Positions 55,622 through 64,000 are shown, counted from the stretch's first letter. The stretch is 64,000 nt of DNA from Streptomyces yatensis (GCF_018069625.1 NZ_CP072941.1:7316001-7380000), one strand, 5' to 3'. The notes: generated by a model from the letters alone, not told the origin. Numbers and translations: made by a program.

Positions 55622-56827
55622 ATGCCCCTGGCCCTGCTCGCCCTTGCTGTGAGCGCCTTCGGCATTGGTACTACCGAGTTCGTGATGATGGGCTTGCTGC
55701 CCAATGTCGCCGGCGATCTGGACACCTCGGTGCCCACCGCCGGATACCTCGTCTCCGCCTATGCCATCGGGGTCGTGGTGGGCGCTCCGCTGCTGACCGC
55801 CCTCGGTTCCCGGATCCCGCGCAAGCGGATGCTCGTGTTGCTCATGGCGCTCTTCACGGTGGGCAACCTCGCCTCCGCCCTCGCCCCCAACTTCGGGCTG
55901 CTGATCGCGGGCCGGGTGCTCGCCGGGCTGCCCCACGGCGCGTTCTTCGGCGTCGGCGCGGTGGTCGCCTCGCGGCTGGTGTCCGAGGACCGGCGGGCCC
56001 GCGCGGTCGCCACCATGTTCCTCGGGCTGACCATCGCCAATATCGTCGGCGTCCCGGTGGCCACGCTGCTCGGCCAGAACCTCGGCTGGCGTGCGACCTT
56101 CCTCGTGGTCTCCGCGATCGGCGTGGTCGCGATGGCCGCGCTCGCCCGGCTCGTCCCGCAGGTCTCCCATGAGCAGCACGGCGGCCTGCGCCAGGAGCTC
56201 GGCGCGCTGCGCGACCGGCAGGTCATCCTCGGGCTGCTCACCGCCGTCTTCGGCTTCGCCGGCGTCTTCGCCGTCTACAGCTACCTCGCCTCGATGATGA
56301 CCGAGGTCACCGGGTTCGGTGAGTCGACGGTCACCCTGGTGCTGGCGCTGTTCGGCATCGGCATGACGCTGGGCGCCCTGGTCGCCGGTCCGCTGACCGA
56401 CCGGGCACTGCGCCCGACGCTCTACGGCTCGCTGGCGGCACTCGCGGTCACGCTCGTGGCCTTCGACTTCACGGTGCATGTGAAGTGGGCGGCGCTGGTG
56501 TCGGTCGTGGTGCTGGGTGCGGTCGGCTTCATGACCACCACCCCGCTGCAGATGCTGGTGATGAACAAGGCCCAGCACGCCCCGACGCTGGCCTCCGCCT
56601 CCAACCACTCCGCGTTCAACCTGGCCAACGCCGGTGGCGCGTGGCTGGGCGGCGTCGCCATCGCGGCGGGCTGGGGCTGGACCTCCCCGACGCTGGTCGG
56701 CGCGGTGCTCGCGGTGATCGGTCTCGCGATAGCGCTGATCGCGGGGCGGACCGACCGGGCTCCGGCGGGTGGCTCGCGGGTTGTTGCGAGCAGTGAGTCG
56801 ATGCCGCAGATGTCCGAGGTGCGCTGA
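55622..56827 (+). CDS. MFS exporter (Cmx/AraJ type, DHA1)
   Basis: A 401-residue, 12-helix MFS transporter of the arabinose-efflux/chloramphenicol-exporter group. Helix 1 ends with FGIGTTEFVMMGLLPNVAGDL, followed by the loop GSRIPRKRMLVLLM (motif A) and AGLPHGAFFGVGAVVASRL (motif C region). Likely drug or sugar efflux. ATG after GAAAGG. It is followed by a long hairpin array rather than another gene. Confidence 0.9.
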   Translation: MPLALLALAVSAFGIGTTEFVMMGLLPNVAGDLDTSVPTAGYLVSAYAIGVVVGAPLLTALGSRIPRKRMLVLLMALFTVGNLASALAPNFGLLIAGRVLAGLPHGAFFGVGAVVASRLVSEDRRARAVATMFLGLTIANIVGVPVATLLGQNLGWRATFLVVSAIGVVAMAALARLVPQVSHEQHGGLRQELGALRDRQVILGLLTAVFGFAGVFAVYSYLASMMTEVTGFGESTVTLVLALFGIGMTLGALVAGPLTDRALRPTLYGSLAALAVTLVAFDFTVHVKWAALVSVVVLGAVGFMTTTPLQMLVMNKAQHAPTLASASNHSAFNLANAGGAWLGGVAIAAGWGWTSPTLVGAVLAVIGLAIALIAGRTDRAPAGGSRVVASSESMPQMSEVR

Positions 56828-56839
56828 GCGACGGGGGTC

Positions 56840-57680
56840 CGGCGGATCTTTCCCCCACCCCGCCCCTCCCCGAACCCGGGGGCCGCCCCCGGCCCCCGCC
56901 CGGGGCTCCGCCCCAGGACCCCGCCCGGGGCTCCGCCCCAGGACCCCGGCCGGGGCTCCGCCCCAGGACCCCGGCCGGGCTCCGCCCCAGGACCCCGGCC
57001 GGGGCTCCGCCCCAGGACCCCGGCCGGGGCTCCGCCCCAGGACCCCGGCCGGGGCTCCGCCCCAGGACCCCGGCCGGGGCTCCGCCCCAGGACCCCGCCC
57101 GGGGCTCCGCCCCAGGACCCGCCCGGGGCTCCGCCCCAGGACCCGCCCGGGGCTCCGCCCCAGGACCCCGCTCCTCAAGCGCCGGAGGGGCTGATTGGTT
57201 CCGCCCCGGCCGGGGCTTGGCCCCAGACCCCGGCCGGGGCTCCGGCCCAGGACCCCGTTCCTCAAGCGCCGGAGGGGCTGGTTGGTTCCGCCCCGGCCGG
57301 GGATTCGCCCCGGGGGGCCTGGCTGCGGCCCCCGGCCGGGGCTTGGCCCCGGACCCCGACTGGGGCTTCGTGCTGGATCCCGGGGCCGGGGCTCCGCCCC
57401 CGACTTCGGAACTGGGGCTCCGCTCGGCCCCGGAATTGCGGCTCCGCCCCCGACCCGGGGCCCCGGGCGGGAAACCCCTGCGACTCGGCCGAGCCAATCC
57501 AGCCCCTCCGGCGCTTGAGGAGCGGGGTTCAGGGGCGGAGCCCCGGTCGGGGGCTGGGGCGGAGCCCCAGTTTCGGGAAGGGGCGGGGAGGGGAACAGCC
57601 CGCCGCAGGCGTCACGCCCCGTCGCACACCCCTAAGCGCCCGCTGGACACGTTGCCGGGGCAGACCGCCCCGGATCCCGT
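56840..57680. repeat. long GC hairpin array
   Basis: No gene. From 56901 to about 57175 there are 11 copies of a 25-bp unit whose core is GGGGCTCCGCCCC, separated by AGGACCCCGGCC-type spacers, and each copy can fold. Then follow more degenerate copies, two CTCCTCAAGCGCCGGAGGGG motifs (about 57168 and 57252), one inverted (57499-57527), and an inverted copy of the repeat also found at 18246-18301 (57554-57609). It will act as a strong terminator and recombination-prone sequence. Confidence 0.8.
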
Positions 57681-57685
57681 CTCGC

Positions 57686-57716
57686 TTGACTTTGACACCC
57701 ATGTGAGGCTTTAGCG
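57686..57716 (+). promoter_or_regulatory. MerR-type promoter with 19-bp spacer
   Basis: -35 TTGACT (57686-57691), 19-bp spacer containing the dyad CAC-N4-GTG, -10 TTAGCG (57711-57716). The overlong spacer with dyad is the layout of promoters activated by MerR-family proteins. No merR gene is nearby. Confidence 0.5.
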
Positions 57717-57754
57717 TCCCGGTCATCAGCCGCGAGACGTAAGGACACCACCCG

Positions 57755-58537
57755 ATGACCAGCACCTCACCCCTCGCCCGCATCGTCCGGGGCGCCGGCC
57801 CCGGGCTGTTGCTCGCCCACGGCGGGACCGGCTCCATCGACGGGAACTACGGCCCGATCCTGGACGGCCTCGCCGAGCGCCACCGCGTGGTCGGCCCCGA
57901 CTACCCCGGCTCCGGCCGCACCCCGCGCGCGAGCGGGCCGCTGGATCTGGACACCCTCGCCGACCAGCTGGTGGCCGCCGCCGTGGAGCAGGGGCTGGAC
58001 ACCTTCGCCATCGCCGGATATTCGCTCGGCGGCCCGGTCGCCCTGCGTGCCGCCACCCGCCATCCGGAGCGGGTCACCGCCCTGGTCCTGACCGCGACCT
58101 TCGCCCAGCCCAGCGCCCGGATGCGGCTCCTGGTCGAGGACTGGCTGCGCCATCTGCGCTCGGACGACCAGGAAGCGACCGCCCGCTGGGCGGCGCTCAT
58201 CGGGGCGGGCGCGCCCTATCTGGACCGGATGACGCCCGACCAGCTCGCCATGGTGATCAAGGGTGCCCGCGCCTCCGTACCGCCCGGCGCGATCGACCAG
58301 GTCGAACTGGTCGGCCGGGTCGACGTCCGCGAGGACCTGGGCCGGATCCGGGTGCCCAGCCTGGTGATCTCCACGACCCTGGACACGATGGCCACGCCGT
58401 ACCACCACCGCCAGGTCGCGGACGGGATCCCCGGCGCCCGCTTCGCCGAGCTGGAGTCCGGTCACCTGCCGTTCGTGGAGGCGCCCGATGAGTGGCTGGG
58501 GCTGATCAGGACGTTCCTGGACGCCCAGCATGCGTAG
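57755..58537 (+). CDS. alpha/beta hydrolase
   Basis: A 260-residue alpha/beta hydrolase. Oxyanion segment LLLAHGGTGS (about 21-30), nucleophile elbow IAGYSLGG (Ser near 91), acid residue likely in VISTTLDTM and the catalytic His in SGHLPFVEAP near 243. Substrate unknown. Start after AAGGA. A MerR-type promoter upstream suggests induction by a toxic compound, with the hydrolase as a detoxifying enzyme. Confidence 0.9.
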   Translation: MTSTSPLARIVRGAGPGLLLAHGGTGSIDGNYGPILDGLAERHRVVGPDYPGSGRTPRASGPLDLDTLADQLVAAAVEQGLDTFAIAGYSLGGPVALRAATRHPERVTALVLTATFAQPSARMRLLVEDWLRHLRSDDQEATARWAALIGAGAPYLDRMTPDQLAMVIKGARASVPPGAIDQVELVGRVDVREDLGRIRVPSLVISTTLDTMATPYHHRQVADGIPGARFAELESGHLPFVEAPDEWLGLIRTFLDAQHA

Positions 58538-58582
58538 CCCACAGGGCAGCTCCTGCTCACTGGGCCCCGCCCCCTCACCGGC

Positions 58583-60337
58583 TCAGGTGCGCTCGCGCCA
58601 GCGGTTGGTGATGGGCAGCCGGCGGTCCTTGCCGAAGCCCTTCGCGGAGATCTTCGTGCCCGGCGGGTACTGCCGGCGCTTGTACTCGGCCGTGTCCACG
58701 AGCCGCAGGATCCGGGTCACCAGCGGATCGTCGTACCCCGCCGCCACGATGTCCTGACGCCCCTGGTCACGGTCGACGTACAGCTCCAGGATCCGGTCGA
58801 GGATCTCGTAGTCGGGAAGCGAGTCGGTGTCGACCTGACCGGGGCGCAGCTCGGCGCTCGGCGGCTTGGTGATCGAGTTCTCGGGGATGGGCGGGGTCTG
58901 GCCCCGCTCTTCCGCCGCGCGGTTACGCCATTTCGCCAGGCGGAAGACCGACGTCTTGTAGACGTCCTTGATCGGGCCGTACGCGCCGACCGAGTCCCCG
59001 TAGAGCGTGGAGTAGCCGCAGGCCAGCTCGGACTTGTTGCCCGGGGCGAGGACGATATGGCCCTCCTGGTTGGAGATCGCCATCAGCATCGTGCCGCGCA
59101 GCCGCGACTGCAGGTTCTCCTCGGCCAGCCCGGTGAGCTGCAGGGAGCCCATATAGGCGTCGAACATCGGGGCGATCGAGACCGTGCGGAAGTTGAGCCC
59201 GGTGCGCCGCGCCAGCTCGGTGGCGTCGGCGACGGAGTGCTCGGAGGAGTAGCGCGAGGGCATCGCGACGCCGTACACGTTCTGCGCGCCGACCGCGTCA
59301 CAGGCGATGGCGGCCACCAGCGCGGAGTCGATGCCGCCGGAGAGCCCGATCAGCACACTGCTGAAGCCGTTCTTCGCCGCGTAGGCCCGCAGCCCCACGA
59401 CCAGCGCCGTGTAGACCTCCTCGTCGTCGCCGAGCCGCTCGGCCTCGCCGCCCGCGAGCTCCGGTTCGTAAGCGGGCAGCGGGTCGGCGGAGAGGGTGAC
59501 ATGGTCGATGCGCAGCCCGTCGTCCACGACCCCCTCGGGGACGGAGTCCGGGTCGGCGGCCGGCAGCTCGAGGTCGAGCAGCACACAGCCCTCGGCGAAC
59601 TGCGGGGCGCGCGCGATGACTTCGCCATCCCGGTCCACCACGATCGAGTCGCCGTCGAAGACCAACTCGTCCTGGCCGCCGATCATCGCCAGATACGCGG
59701 TGGTGCAGCCCGCCTCCTGGGCCCGCTTGCGCACCAGGTCCAGCCGGGTGTCGTCCTTCTCCCGCTCGTACGGCGAGGCGTTGATCGACAACAGCAGCCC
59801 GGCCCCGGCCGAACAGCTGGCCGGCACCCGGCCGCCGTCCTGCCACAGGTCCTCGCAGATGGCGAGCGCGACGTCGATGCCGTGGACGCGCACCATGGGC
59901 AGGGAGTCGCCGGGCACGAAGTAGCGGAACTCGTCGAAGACGCCGTAGTTCGGCAGATGGTGCTTGGCGAAGGTCAGGGCGACCGTGCCGCGGTGCAGCA
60001 CGGCTCCCGCGTTCTGCGGTGAGCCGGCCGGCTGGCCGTAGCGCCGGGCGCGCTCGCTGCGGTCGAGATAGCCGACGACCACCGGCAACTCGCCAAGACC
60101 CTCGGCGTTCAGCCGCTCGGCGAGCGCGTGCAGCGCCGCGCGCGACGCCTCGACGAAGGACGAGCGCAGCGCCAGGTCCTCGACGGGGTAGCCGGTCAGC
60201 ACCATCTCGGGGAACGCCACCAGATGGGCGCCCTGCTCGGCGGAGTGCCGGGTCCAGTGGAGTATCGACTCGGTGTTGCCGTCGAGGTCTCCGACGGTCG
60301 AGTCGATCTGGTTCAGAGCGAGGCGAAGTTGAGGCAC
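58583..60337 (-). CDS. nadE: glutamine-dependent NAD+ synthetase
   Basis: A 584-residue enzyme. The N-terminal nitrilase-type glutaminase domain (1-260) has the triad Glu44, Lys125, Cys161, and the C-terminal NAD synthase domain carries the ATP pyrophosphatase P-loop LSGGIDSALVAA near 340. It makes NAD from deamido-NAD with glutamine. GTG at 60337 starts directly at MPQLRLALNQ; the ribosome site is weak. A 17-bp minisatellite lies upstream. Confidence 0.95.
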   Translation of the reverse strand: MPQLRLALNQIDSTVGDLDGNTESILHWTRHSAEQGAHLVAFPEMVLTGYPVEDLALRSSFVEASRAALHALAERLNAEGLGELPVVVGYLDRSERARRYGQPAGSPQNAGAVLHRGTVALTFAKHHLPNYGVFDEFRYFVPGDSLPMVRVHGIDVALAICEDLWQDGGRVPASCSAGAGLLLSINASPYEREKDDTRLDLVRKRAQEAGCTTAYLAMIGGQDELVFDGDSIVVDRDGEVIARAPQFAEGCVLLDLELPAADPDSVPEGVVDDGLRIDHVTLSADPLPAYEPELAGGEAERLGDDEEVYTALVVGLRAYAAKNGFSSVLIGLSGGIDSALVAAIACDAVGAQNVYGVAMPSRYSSEHSVADATELARRTGLNFRTVSIAPMFDAYMGSLQLTGLAEENLQSRLRGTMLMAISNQEGHIVLAPGNKSELACGYSTLYGDSVGAYGPIKDVYKTSVFRLAKWRNRAAEERGQTPPIPENSITKPPSAELRPGQVDTDSLPDYEILDRILELYVDRDQGRQDIVAAGYDDPLVTRILRLVDTAEYKRRQYPPGTKISAKGFGKDRRLPITNRWRERT

Positions 60338-60383
60338 GCGCCCAGTGTAATCGTCTGTCTGACGCGATAGCCGGGGGTGTCTG

Positions 60384-60572
60384 CCTTCTCACGCCTGCGG
60401 CCTGGTCGCGCGCCGCCGGCCCTCTCGCGCCTGCGGCCCTCTCGCGCCTGCGGCCCTCTCGCGCCTGCGGCCCTCTCGCGCCTGCGGCCCTCTCGCGCCT
60501 GCGGCCCTTTCGCGCCTGCGGCCCTCTCGCGCCTGCGGCCCTCTCGCGCCTGCGGCCTTCTCGCGCGCCGCC
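60384..60572. repeat. 17-bp minisatellite upstream of nadE
   Basis: Eight contiguous copies of CCCTCTCGCGCCTGCGG from 60420 to 60555 (the sixth has CCCTTT), with a degenerate copy on each side (60384-60400 and 60556-60572). It lies in a 357-bp gap between the multicopper oxidase stop and the nadE start. No gene or promoter is visible in the rest of the gap. Confidence 0.9.
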
Positions 60573-60694
60573 GGTCTTCTCCTGGGCCGTCCGCTTCCTC
60601 GCGCGCCGCCGGCCTCCCCGCGCCGGACGGCCGCGCCGGGGCGGATCCCGCCCGGCCCCTCGCCTCCGGGGCCGGGCCGTCCCGGACGCCGCGG

Positions 60695-62368
60695 CTACTT
60701 CTGGTAGCCGAGGATGGTCATCATCCCGGACTCCGAGTGGTAGACGTTGTGGCAGTGGACCATCCACAGCCCCGGATTGTCGGCGTCGAGATCCACGTTC
60801 ACCTTGTGGTGCGGCCGCAGGATCGTGGTGTCCTTACGGGGGCCGCCGTCCGGCAGCCCGAAGGTGTGGCCGTGCAGATGCATCGGATGCCACATGTCGG
60901 TGCCGTTGATGAAGGAGATCCGCACCCGCTCACCGGCCCGCACCGGATAGCGCTGCGTGGGGTCGTACGGCCGGCCGTTGATCGCCCAGTCGAAGCGCCG
61001 CATCGAGCCGGTGAGCCGCATCCGGATGATCCGGTCGGGCTCCTTGGGCGTCAGGCGCACGTCCTCCGCCGCCTTCAGCCGGTCCGCGGTGAGCAGCTCG
61101 CCGTCCAGCTCCTTGGGGCGGGGGAACTTCACCGGGCTCTTGCCGCGGGTGCGCAGCACCGCCATCGCGGAGCGCCCCTTGCCCTCGGCGAGGACGGCGA
61201 GCGGGAAGATCCCGTCCTTGACGGTCACCAGCACGTCGTAGCGCTCGCCCATGCCCAGCAGCAGCGCGTCCGTCTTGGCCGGTACGACGGGGTAGCCGTC
61301 GGTGTGGGTGACGGTCATCCGGTGGCCGCCGAGGGCGACGCGGAAGGCGGTGTCACCGCCCGCGTTGATGAGGCGGATGCGGATCCGGTCGCCGCGCTTG
61401 GCGCGGAAGACCTGCGGGGACTCCGGGCTGCGCCCGTTGACCAGGTAGTAGGGGTAGGTGACATTGCCCGCGTGGCCGCCCAGCAGCTCGCTCTCCATGG
61501 GCGCGGCGGGCGCGGCCTTCTTGGGCGCCGCGGGCCGGGACAACGGTCGGGCCGCGGCGCGCTTCGCGGCGCCCGCCGCCGTGCCTTTGGCCGCGCCCTT
61601 GGCGGCTCGGTCGCCGCCGTCGCCCATGGAGCCCATGGAGTGGCCGCCCTTGCCGCCCTTGCCGCCGTTCAGCCGCTCGAGCTCCGTGTCCGGAGTGCGG
61701 CCGCCCACTCCGTCGAGCCAGTCGTCGAGGACGACGACCCACTCCTTGTCGTACTTCAGCGGCTCCTGGGGATCCTCCACGATCAGCGGTGCGTACAGCC
61801 CCCGGTCCAGCTGGGCGCCCGAGTGCGGATGGACCCAGTAGGTGCCCGGGTAGAACGCGGTGAAGCGGTAGTCGAAGGCGGCGCCGGTCTTGACCGGGCG
61901 CTGGGTCACCCCGGGGACGCCGTCCATGTCGTTGCGCAGCCGGATGCCGTGCCAGTGCAGCGTGGTGGGCTGTGGCAGGTTGTTGGCGAGGGTGAGGGCG
62001 ATCGTGTCGCCCGCGGTCACCCGGATCTCCCGGCCCGGCACCTGGTCCTCGTACGCCCAGGACGCCACCTTGCGGGCGCCGATGTCCAGGGTGGTCGCGG
62101 TGGCGGTCAGCCGGAACGTCCGCACGGGGCCGGGGCCCCGACGCTGCTCGGTCGCGGCGACCTCCGGGCCGTGCGGGGAGATGTACTCCGCCGGGGCGTC
62201 CTCCGCGGGGGCGCCGGCCCGGGCGGGGGCGCCCATCGCGTTGCTGTCCATTCCGTCGTGGCCCGCGGTCCGGGGGTGGGGGCCGGGGGAGCCACAGGCC
62301 GCGAGCAGACCGCTGCCCGCGGCGGCGATGCCCGTGCCGAGCACGGCACGGCGAGTCTTTTCGTGCAT
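60695..62368 (-). CDS. multicopper oxidase, Tat lipoprotein
   Basis: A 557-residue laccase-like oxidase. N-terminal twin-arginine signal (KTRRAVLGTG) ends in a lipobox with Cys25, so it is lipid-anchored outside. Copper ligands: HWH (138-140), HPH (180-182), and the C-terminal HPMHLHGH and HCHNVYHSESGM. A Gly/Lys/Ala-rich insert (about 231-290) separates the second and third domains and is unusual. It probably oxidises Cu(I) or phenolics. ATG at 62368. A CsoR-like copper operator is found about 206 bp upstream. Confidence 0.93.
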   Translation of the reverse strand: MHEKTRRAVLGTGIAAAGSGLLAACGSPGPHPRTAGHDGMDSNAMGAPARAGAPAEDAPAEYISPHGPEVAATEQRRGPGPVRTFRLTATATTLDIGARKVASWAYEDQVPGREIRVTAGDTIALTLANNLPQPTTLHWHGIRLRNDMDGVPGVTQRPVKTGAAFDYRFTAFYPGTYWVHPHSGAQLDRGLYAPLIVEDPQEPLKYDKEWVVVLDDWLDGVGGRTPDTELERLNGGKGGKGGHSMGSMGDGGDRAAKGAAKGTAAGAAKRAAARPLSRPAAPKKAAPAAPMESELLGGHAGNVTYPYYLVNGRSPESPQVFRAKRGDRIRIRLINAGGDTAFRVALGGHRMTVTHTDGYPVVPAKTDALLLGMGERYDVLVTVKDGIFPLAVLAEGKGRSAMAVLRTRGKSPVKFPRPKELDGELLTADRLKAAEDVRLTPKEPDRIIRMRLTGSMRRFDWAINGRPYDPTQRYPVRAGERVRISFINGTDMWHPMHLHGHTFGLPDGGPRKDTTILRPHHKVNVDLDADNPGLWMVHCHNVYHSESGMMTILGYQK

Positions 62369-62412
62369 GAGTCAGTACCCCAATGCTGATGTGTGCCGGA
62401 TGCGTGAGGGTC

Positions 62413-62456
62413 GGCGCGTCCGCCGCCCCGCCGGAAGGGCGGGCGGCCGACGCGCC
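62413..62456. other. long hairpin in the multicopper oxidase leader
   Basis: Arms GGCGCGTC (62413-62420) and GACGCGCC (62449-62456) enclose a GCCGCCC/GGGCGG inner stem. It would fold strongly in the leader mRNA, 45 bp before the ATG. Confidence 0.5.
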
Positions 62457-62518
62457 GCTCTATGCGACGCATCAGCGGTCGGCTGTGGGGTGAGGGGCCT
62501 TGGTGCACCGCCGCCTCC

Positions 62519-62588
62519 ATCTGACCGTTCAGATCATCATCTGACCGTTTGATCATCGTGATAGTCGGCACCCTACCCCCAAGGGGTA
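62519..62588. promoter_or_regulatory. CsoR-like copper operator and 11-bp direct repeats
   Basis: TACCCCCAAGGGGTA (62574-62588) matches the CsoR site pattern TACCCC-N3/4-GGGGTA. Beside it, ATCTGACCGTT occurs at 62519 and 62539, 20 bp apart, suggesting a second regulator. The region lies between the divergent oxidase and glnA2 genes. Position favours copper control of the oxidase, but the site could also serve glnA2. Confidence 0.5.
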
Positions 62589-62796
62589 TGGAGCTCCCGC
62601 AGGCGCCACGGTGGGCACGGAACGTCCGGGGCCGGGACCGGCCGGGTGAAAGTACGATGCACACATCGTGGTGCGGCTGAGGGAAGACCGGAGAGCCCGG
62701 ACGAAACCTCCGTGTAATCCCGCCGCGTGATACTGGGCTGCGGAAGGTGCCCCGCGCCCGCAAAAAGAGCCGTTTGACCTGCAAGGATAGGGGACC

Positions 62797-64000
62797 ATGG
62801 ATAAGCAGCAGGAGTTCGTGCTCCGCACGCTCGAAGAGCGCGACATCCGGTTCGTGCGGCTCTGGTTCACCGATGTGCTCGGCTTCCTGAAGTCCGTGGC
62901 CGTCGCGCCGGCCGAACTCGAGGGCGCCTTCGACGAAGGCATCGGCTTCGACGGCTCCGCGATCGAGGGCTTCGCCCGGGTCTACGAATCCGACATGATC
63001 GCCAAGCCGGACCCCGGGACGTTCCAGATCCTGCCCTGGCGCGCCGAGGCCCCCGGGACCGCCCGGATGTTCTGCGACATCCTGATGCCGGACGGCTCAC
63101 CGTCCTTCGCCGACCCCCGCTTCGTCCTCAAGCGCATCCTCGCCAAGACCTCCGACCTCGGGTTCACCTTCTACACCCACCCCGAGATCGAGTTCTTCCT
63201 GCTCAACCAGAAGCCGGTGGACGGCAGCCGCCCGGTGCCCGCCGACTCCTCCGGCTACTTCGACCACACCCCGCAGAACATCGGCATGGACTTCCGCCGC
63301 CAGGCGATCACCATGCTCGAATCGATGGGCATCTCGGTCGAGTTCTCCCACCACGAGGGCGCCCCCGGCCAGCAGGAGATCGACCTGCGCTACGCCGACG
63401 CGCTCTCCACCGCCGACAACATCATGACCTTCCGCCTGGTCATGAAGCAGGTCGCGCTGGAGCAGGGCGTACAGGCCACGTTCATGCCCAAGCCGTTCTC
63501 CGAATTCCCCGGCTCCGGCATGCACACCCACCTCTCCCTCTTCGAGGGCGACCGCAACGCGTTCTACGAGTCCGGCTCCGAGTTCCAGCTCTCCAAGGTG
63601 GGCCGCTCCTTCATCGCGGGGCTGCTCCGCCACGCCGGGGAGATCTCCGCCGTGACCAACCAGTGGGTCAACTCCTACAAGCGCATCTGGGGCGGCTCCA
63701 AGCGCACCGCCGGCGCGGGCGGCGAGGCCCCCTCCTACATCTGCTGGGGCCACAACAACCGCTCCGCCCTCGTCCGCGTCCCCCTCTACAAGCCCGGCAA
63801 GACCGGCTCCACCCGCATCGAGGTCCGCTCCCTGGACGCCGGCGCCAACCCCTACCTGGCCTACGCGGTGCTGCTCGCGGCCGGGCTCAAGGGCATCGAG
63901 GGCGGCTATGAACTCCCGGCCGGCGCCGACGACGACGTCTGGGCCCTCTCCGACGCCGAGCGCCGCTCACTGGGCATCGAGCCGCTGCCGCAGAACCTGG
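62797..64000 (+). CDS. glnA2: glutamine synthetase-like GlnA2 (partial)
   Basis: The first 401 residues of a type I glutamine synthetase-family enzyme; the 3' end lies beyond the window. The N-terminal beta-Grasp domain shows RFVRLWFTDVLGFLKSVAVAPAELEG, with FDGSAIEGF following, and the catalytic domain has the metal-binding HPEIEFFLL and GSGMHTHLSL and NPYLAYAVLLAAGLKGIEGG. The sequence matches my memory of Streptomyces GlnA2, reported to be a gamma-glutamylpolyamine synthetase rather than a housekeeping glutamine synthetase. ATG at 62797 after GGATAGGGGA. It may be regulated by the upstream sites. Confidence 0.88.
   Translation, partial: MDKQQEFVLRTLEERDIRFVRLWFTDVLGFLKSVAVAPAELEGAFDEGIGFDGSAIEGFARVYESDMIAKPDPGTFQILPWRAEAPGTARMFCDILMPDGSPSFADPRFVLKRILAKTSDLGFTFYTHPEIEFFLLNQKPVDGSRPVPADSSGYFDHTPQNIGMDFRRQAITMLESMGISVEFSHHEGAPGQQEIDLRYADALSTADNIMTFRLVMKQVALEQGVQATFMPKPFSEFPGSGMHTHLSLFEGDRNAFYESGSEFQLSKVGRSFIAGLLRHAGEISAVTNQWVNSYKRIWGGSKRTAGAGGEAPSYICWGHNNRSALVRVPLYKPGKTGSTRIEVRSLDAGANPYLAYAVLLAAGLKGIEGGYELPAGADDDVWALSDAERRSLGIEPLPQNL

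Noticed and set aside
56901..57175. CRISPR array
   Set aside because: Spacers between GGGGCTCCGCCCC cores are themselves repeated; no cas genes.
55565..57265. 566-codon open frame through the hairpin array
   Set aside because: Repeat-encoded PGR/AEPRPGSWGG polypeptide, antisense to the MFS gene in its second half.
60420..60555. CRISPR array
   Set aside because: 17-bp units abut with no unique spacers and no cas genes are present.
1..64000. rRNA, tRNA or prophage genes
   Set aside because: No T-loop plus acceptor pairing, ribosomal motifs or phage structural genes were seen on either strand.

Overview
The window is about 72% GC by eye, with GC-saturated third codon positions, GTG/TTG starts, purine-rich Shine-Dalgarno sequences and many overlapping stop/start pairs. 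The gene families (IclR and TetR regulators, SpoIIE phosphatases, a BTAD regulator, Tat-exported PhoD, EfeUOB, a GlnA2-type glutamine synthetase, DrrAB-like exporters) point to a Streptomyces or close relative. The order heme oxygenase, F420 reductase, M50 protease, BTAD regulator, panB, nadE, glnA2 looks like chromosomal core. No rRNA, tRNA, prophage or CRISPR was found.

Layout. 0.1-3 kb: a CaiB-type CoA-transferase and a citrate-synthase-fold enzyme, convergent with an IclR regulator. 3.1-12.5 kb: eight tightly packed minus-strand genes, dnaK-grpE-J protein (CbpA type)-cbpM-clpB-UBP zinc finger-cNMP/FAD oxidoreductase-DUF2267. This is a second chaperone set joined to redox and sensor proteins; dnaK and clpB each carry one single-base frameshift in a GC homopolymer. 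12.6-16.3 kb: two SpoIIE-type phosphatases in the same orientation. 16.4-18.2 kb: an EamA-like permease divergent from a TetR regulator, with five palindromes at exactly 16-bp intervals between them. 18.2-29.8 kb: glycosyltransferase, secreted DUF3558-like protein, SDR, PhoD, Gfo/Idh/MocA oxidoreductase, Bcr/CflA exporter, serine hydrolase, Rsm22-like methyltransferase, secreted GDPD and a primase/polymerase-fold protein.

29.9-35.2 kb: iron acquisition, with a lipoprotein, EfeU, EfeB, EfeO and heme oxygenase; a good DmdR/IdeR iron box lies over the heme oxygenase promoter. 35.3-37.2 kb: methionine aminopeptidase and small conserved proteins. 37.3-43.3 kb: a sialidase-fold protein and a sugar ABC importer separated by a solo IS605-type tnpB. 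43.3-45.2 kb: F420 reductase, small membrane protein and site-2-type protease. 45.4-50.8 kb: a giant BTAD/ATPase regulator and a DrrAB-like exporter.

50.9-58.6 kb: panB, a DHA2 exporter with its TetR regulator and a 12-bp-arm palindrome, a VanJ-like membrane phosphatase, another MFS exporter, about 930 bp of hairpin repeats, and an alpha/beta hydrolase behind a MerR-type promoter. 58.6-64 kb: nadE, a 17-bp minisatellite, a Tat lipoprotein multicopper oxidase, an intergenic region with a CsoR-like copper operator, and glnA2 running off the end.

The most interesting parts are the chaperone/redox operon with its paired frameshifts, the phased operator array, the tnpB insertion that seems to supply the sialidase stop codon, and the GC repeat arrays.
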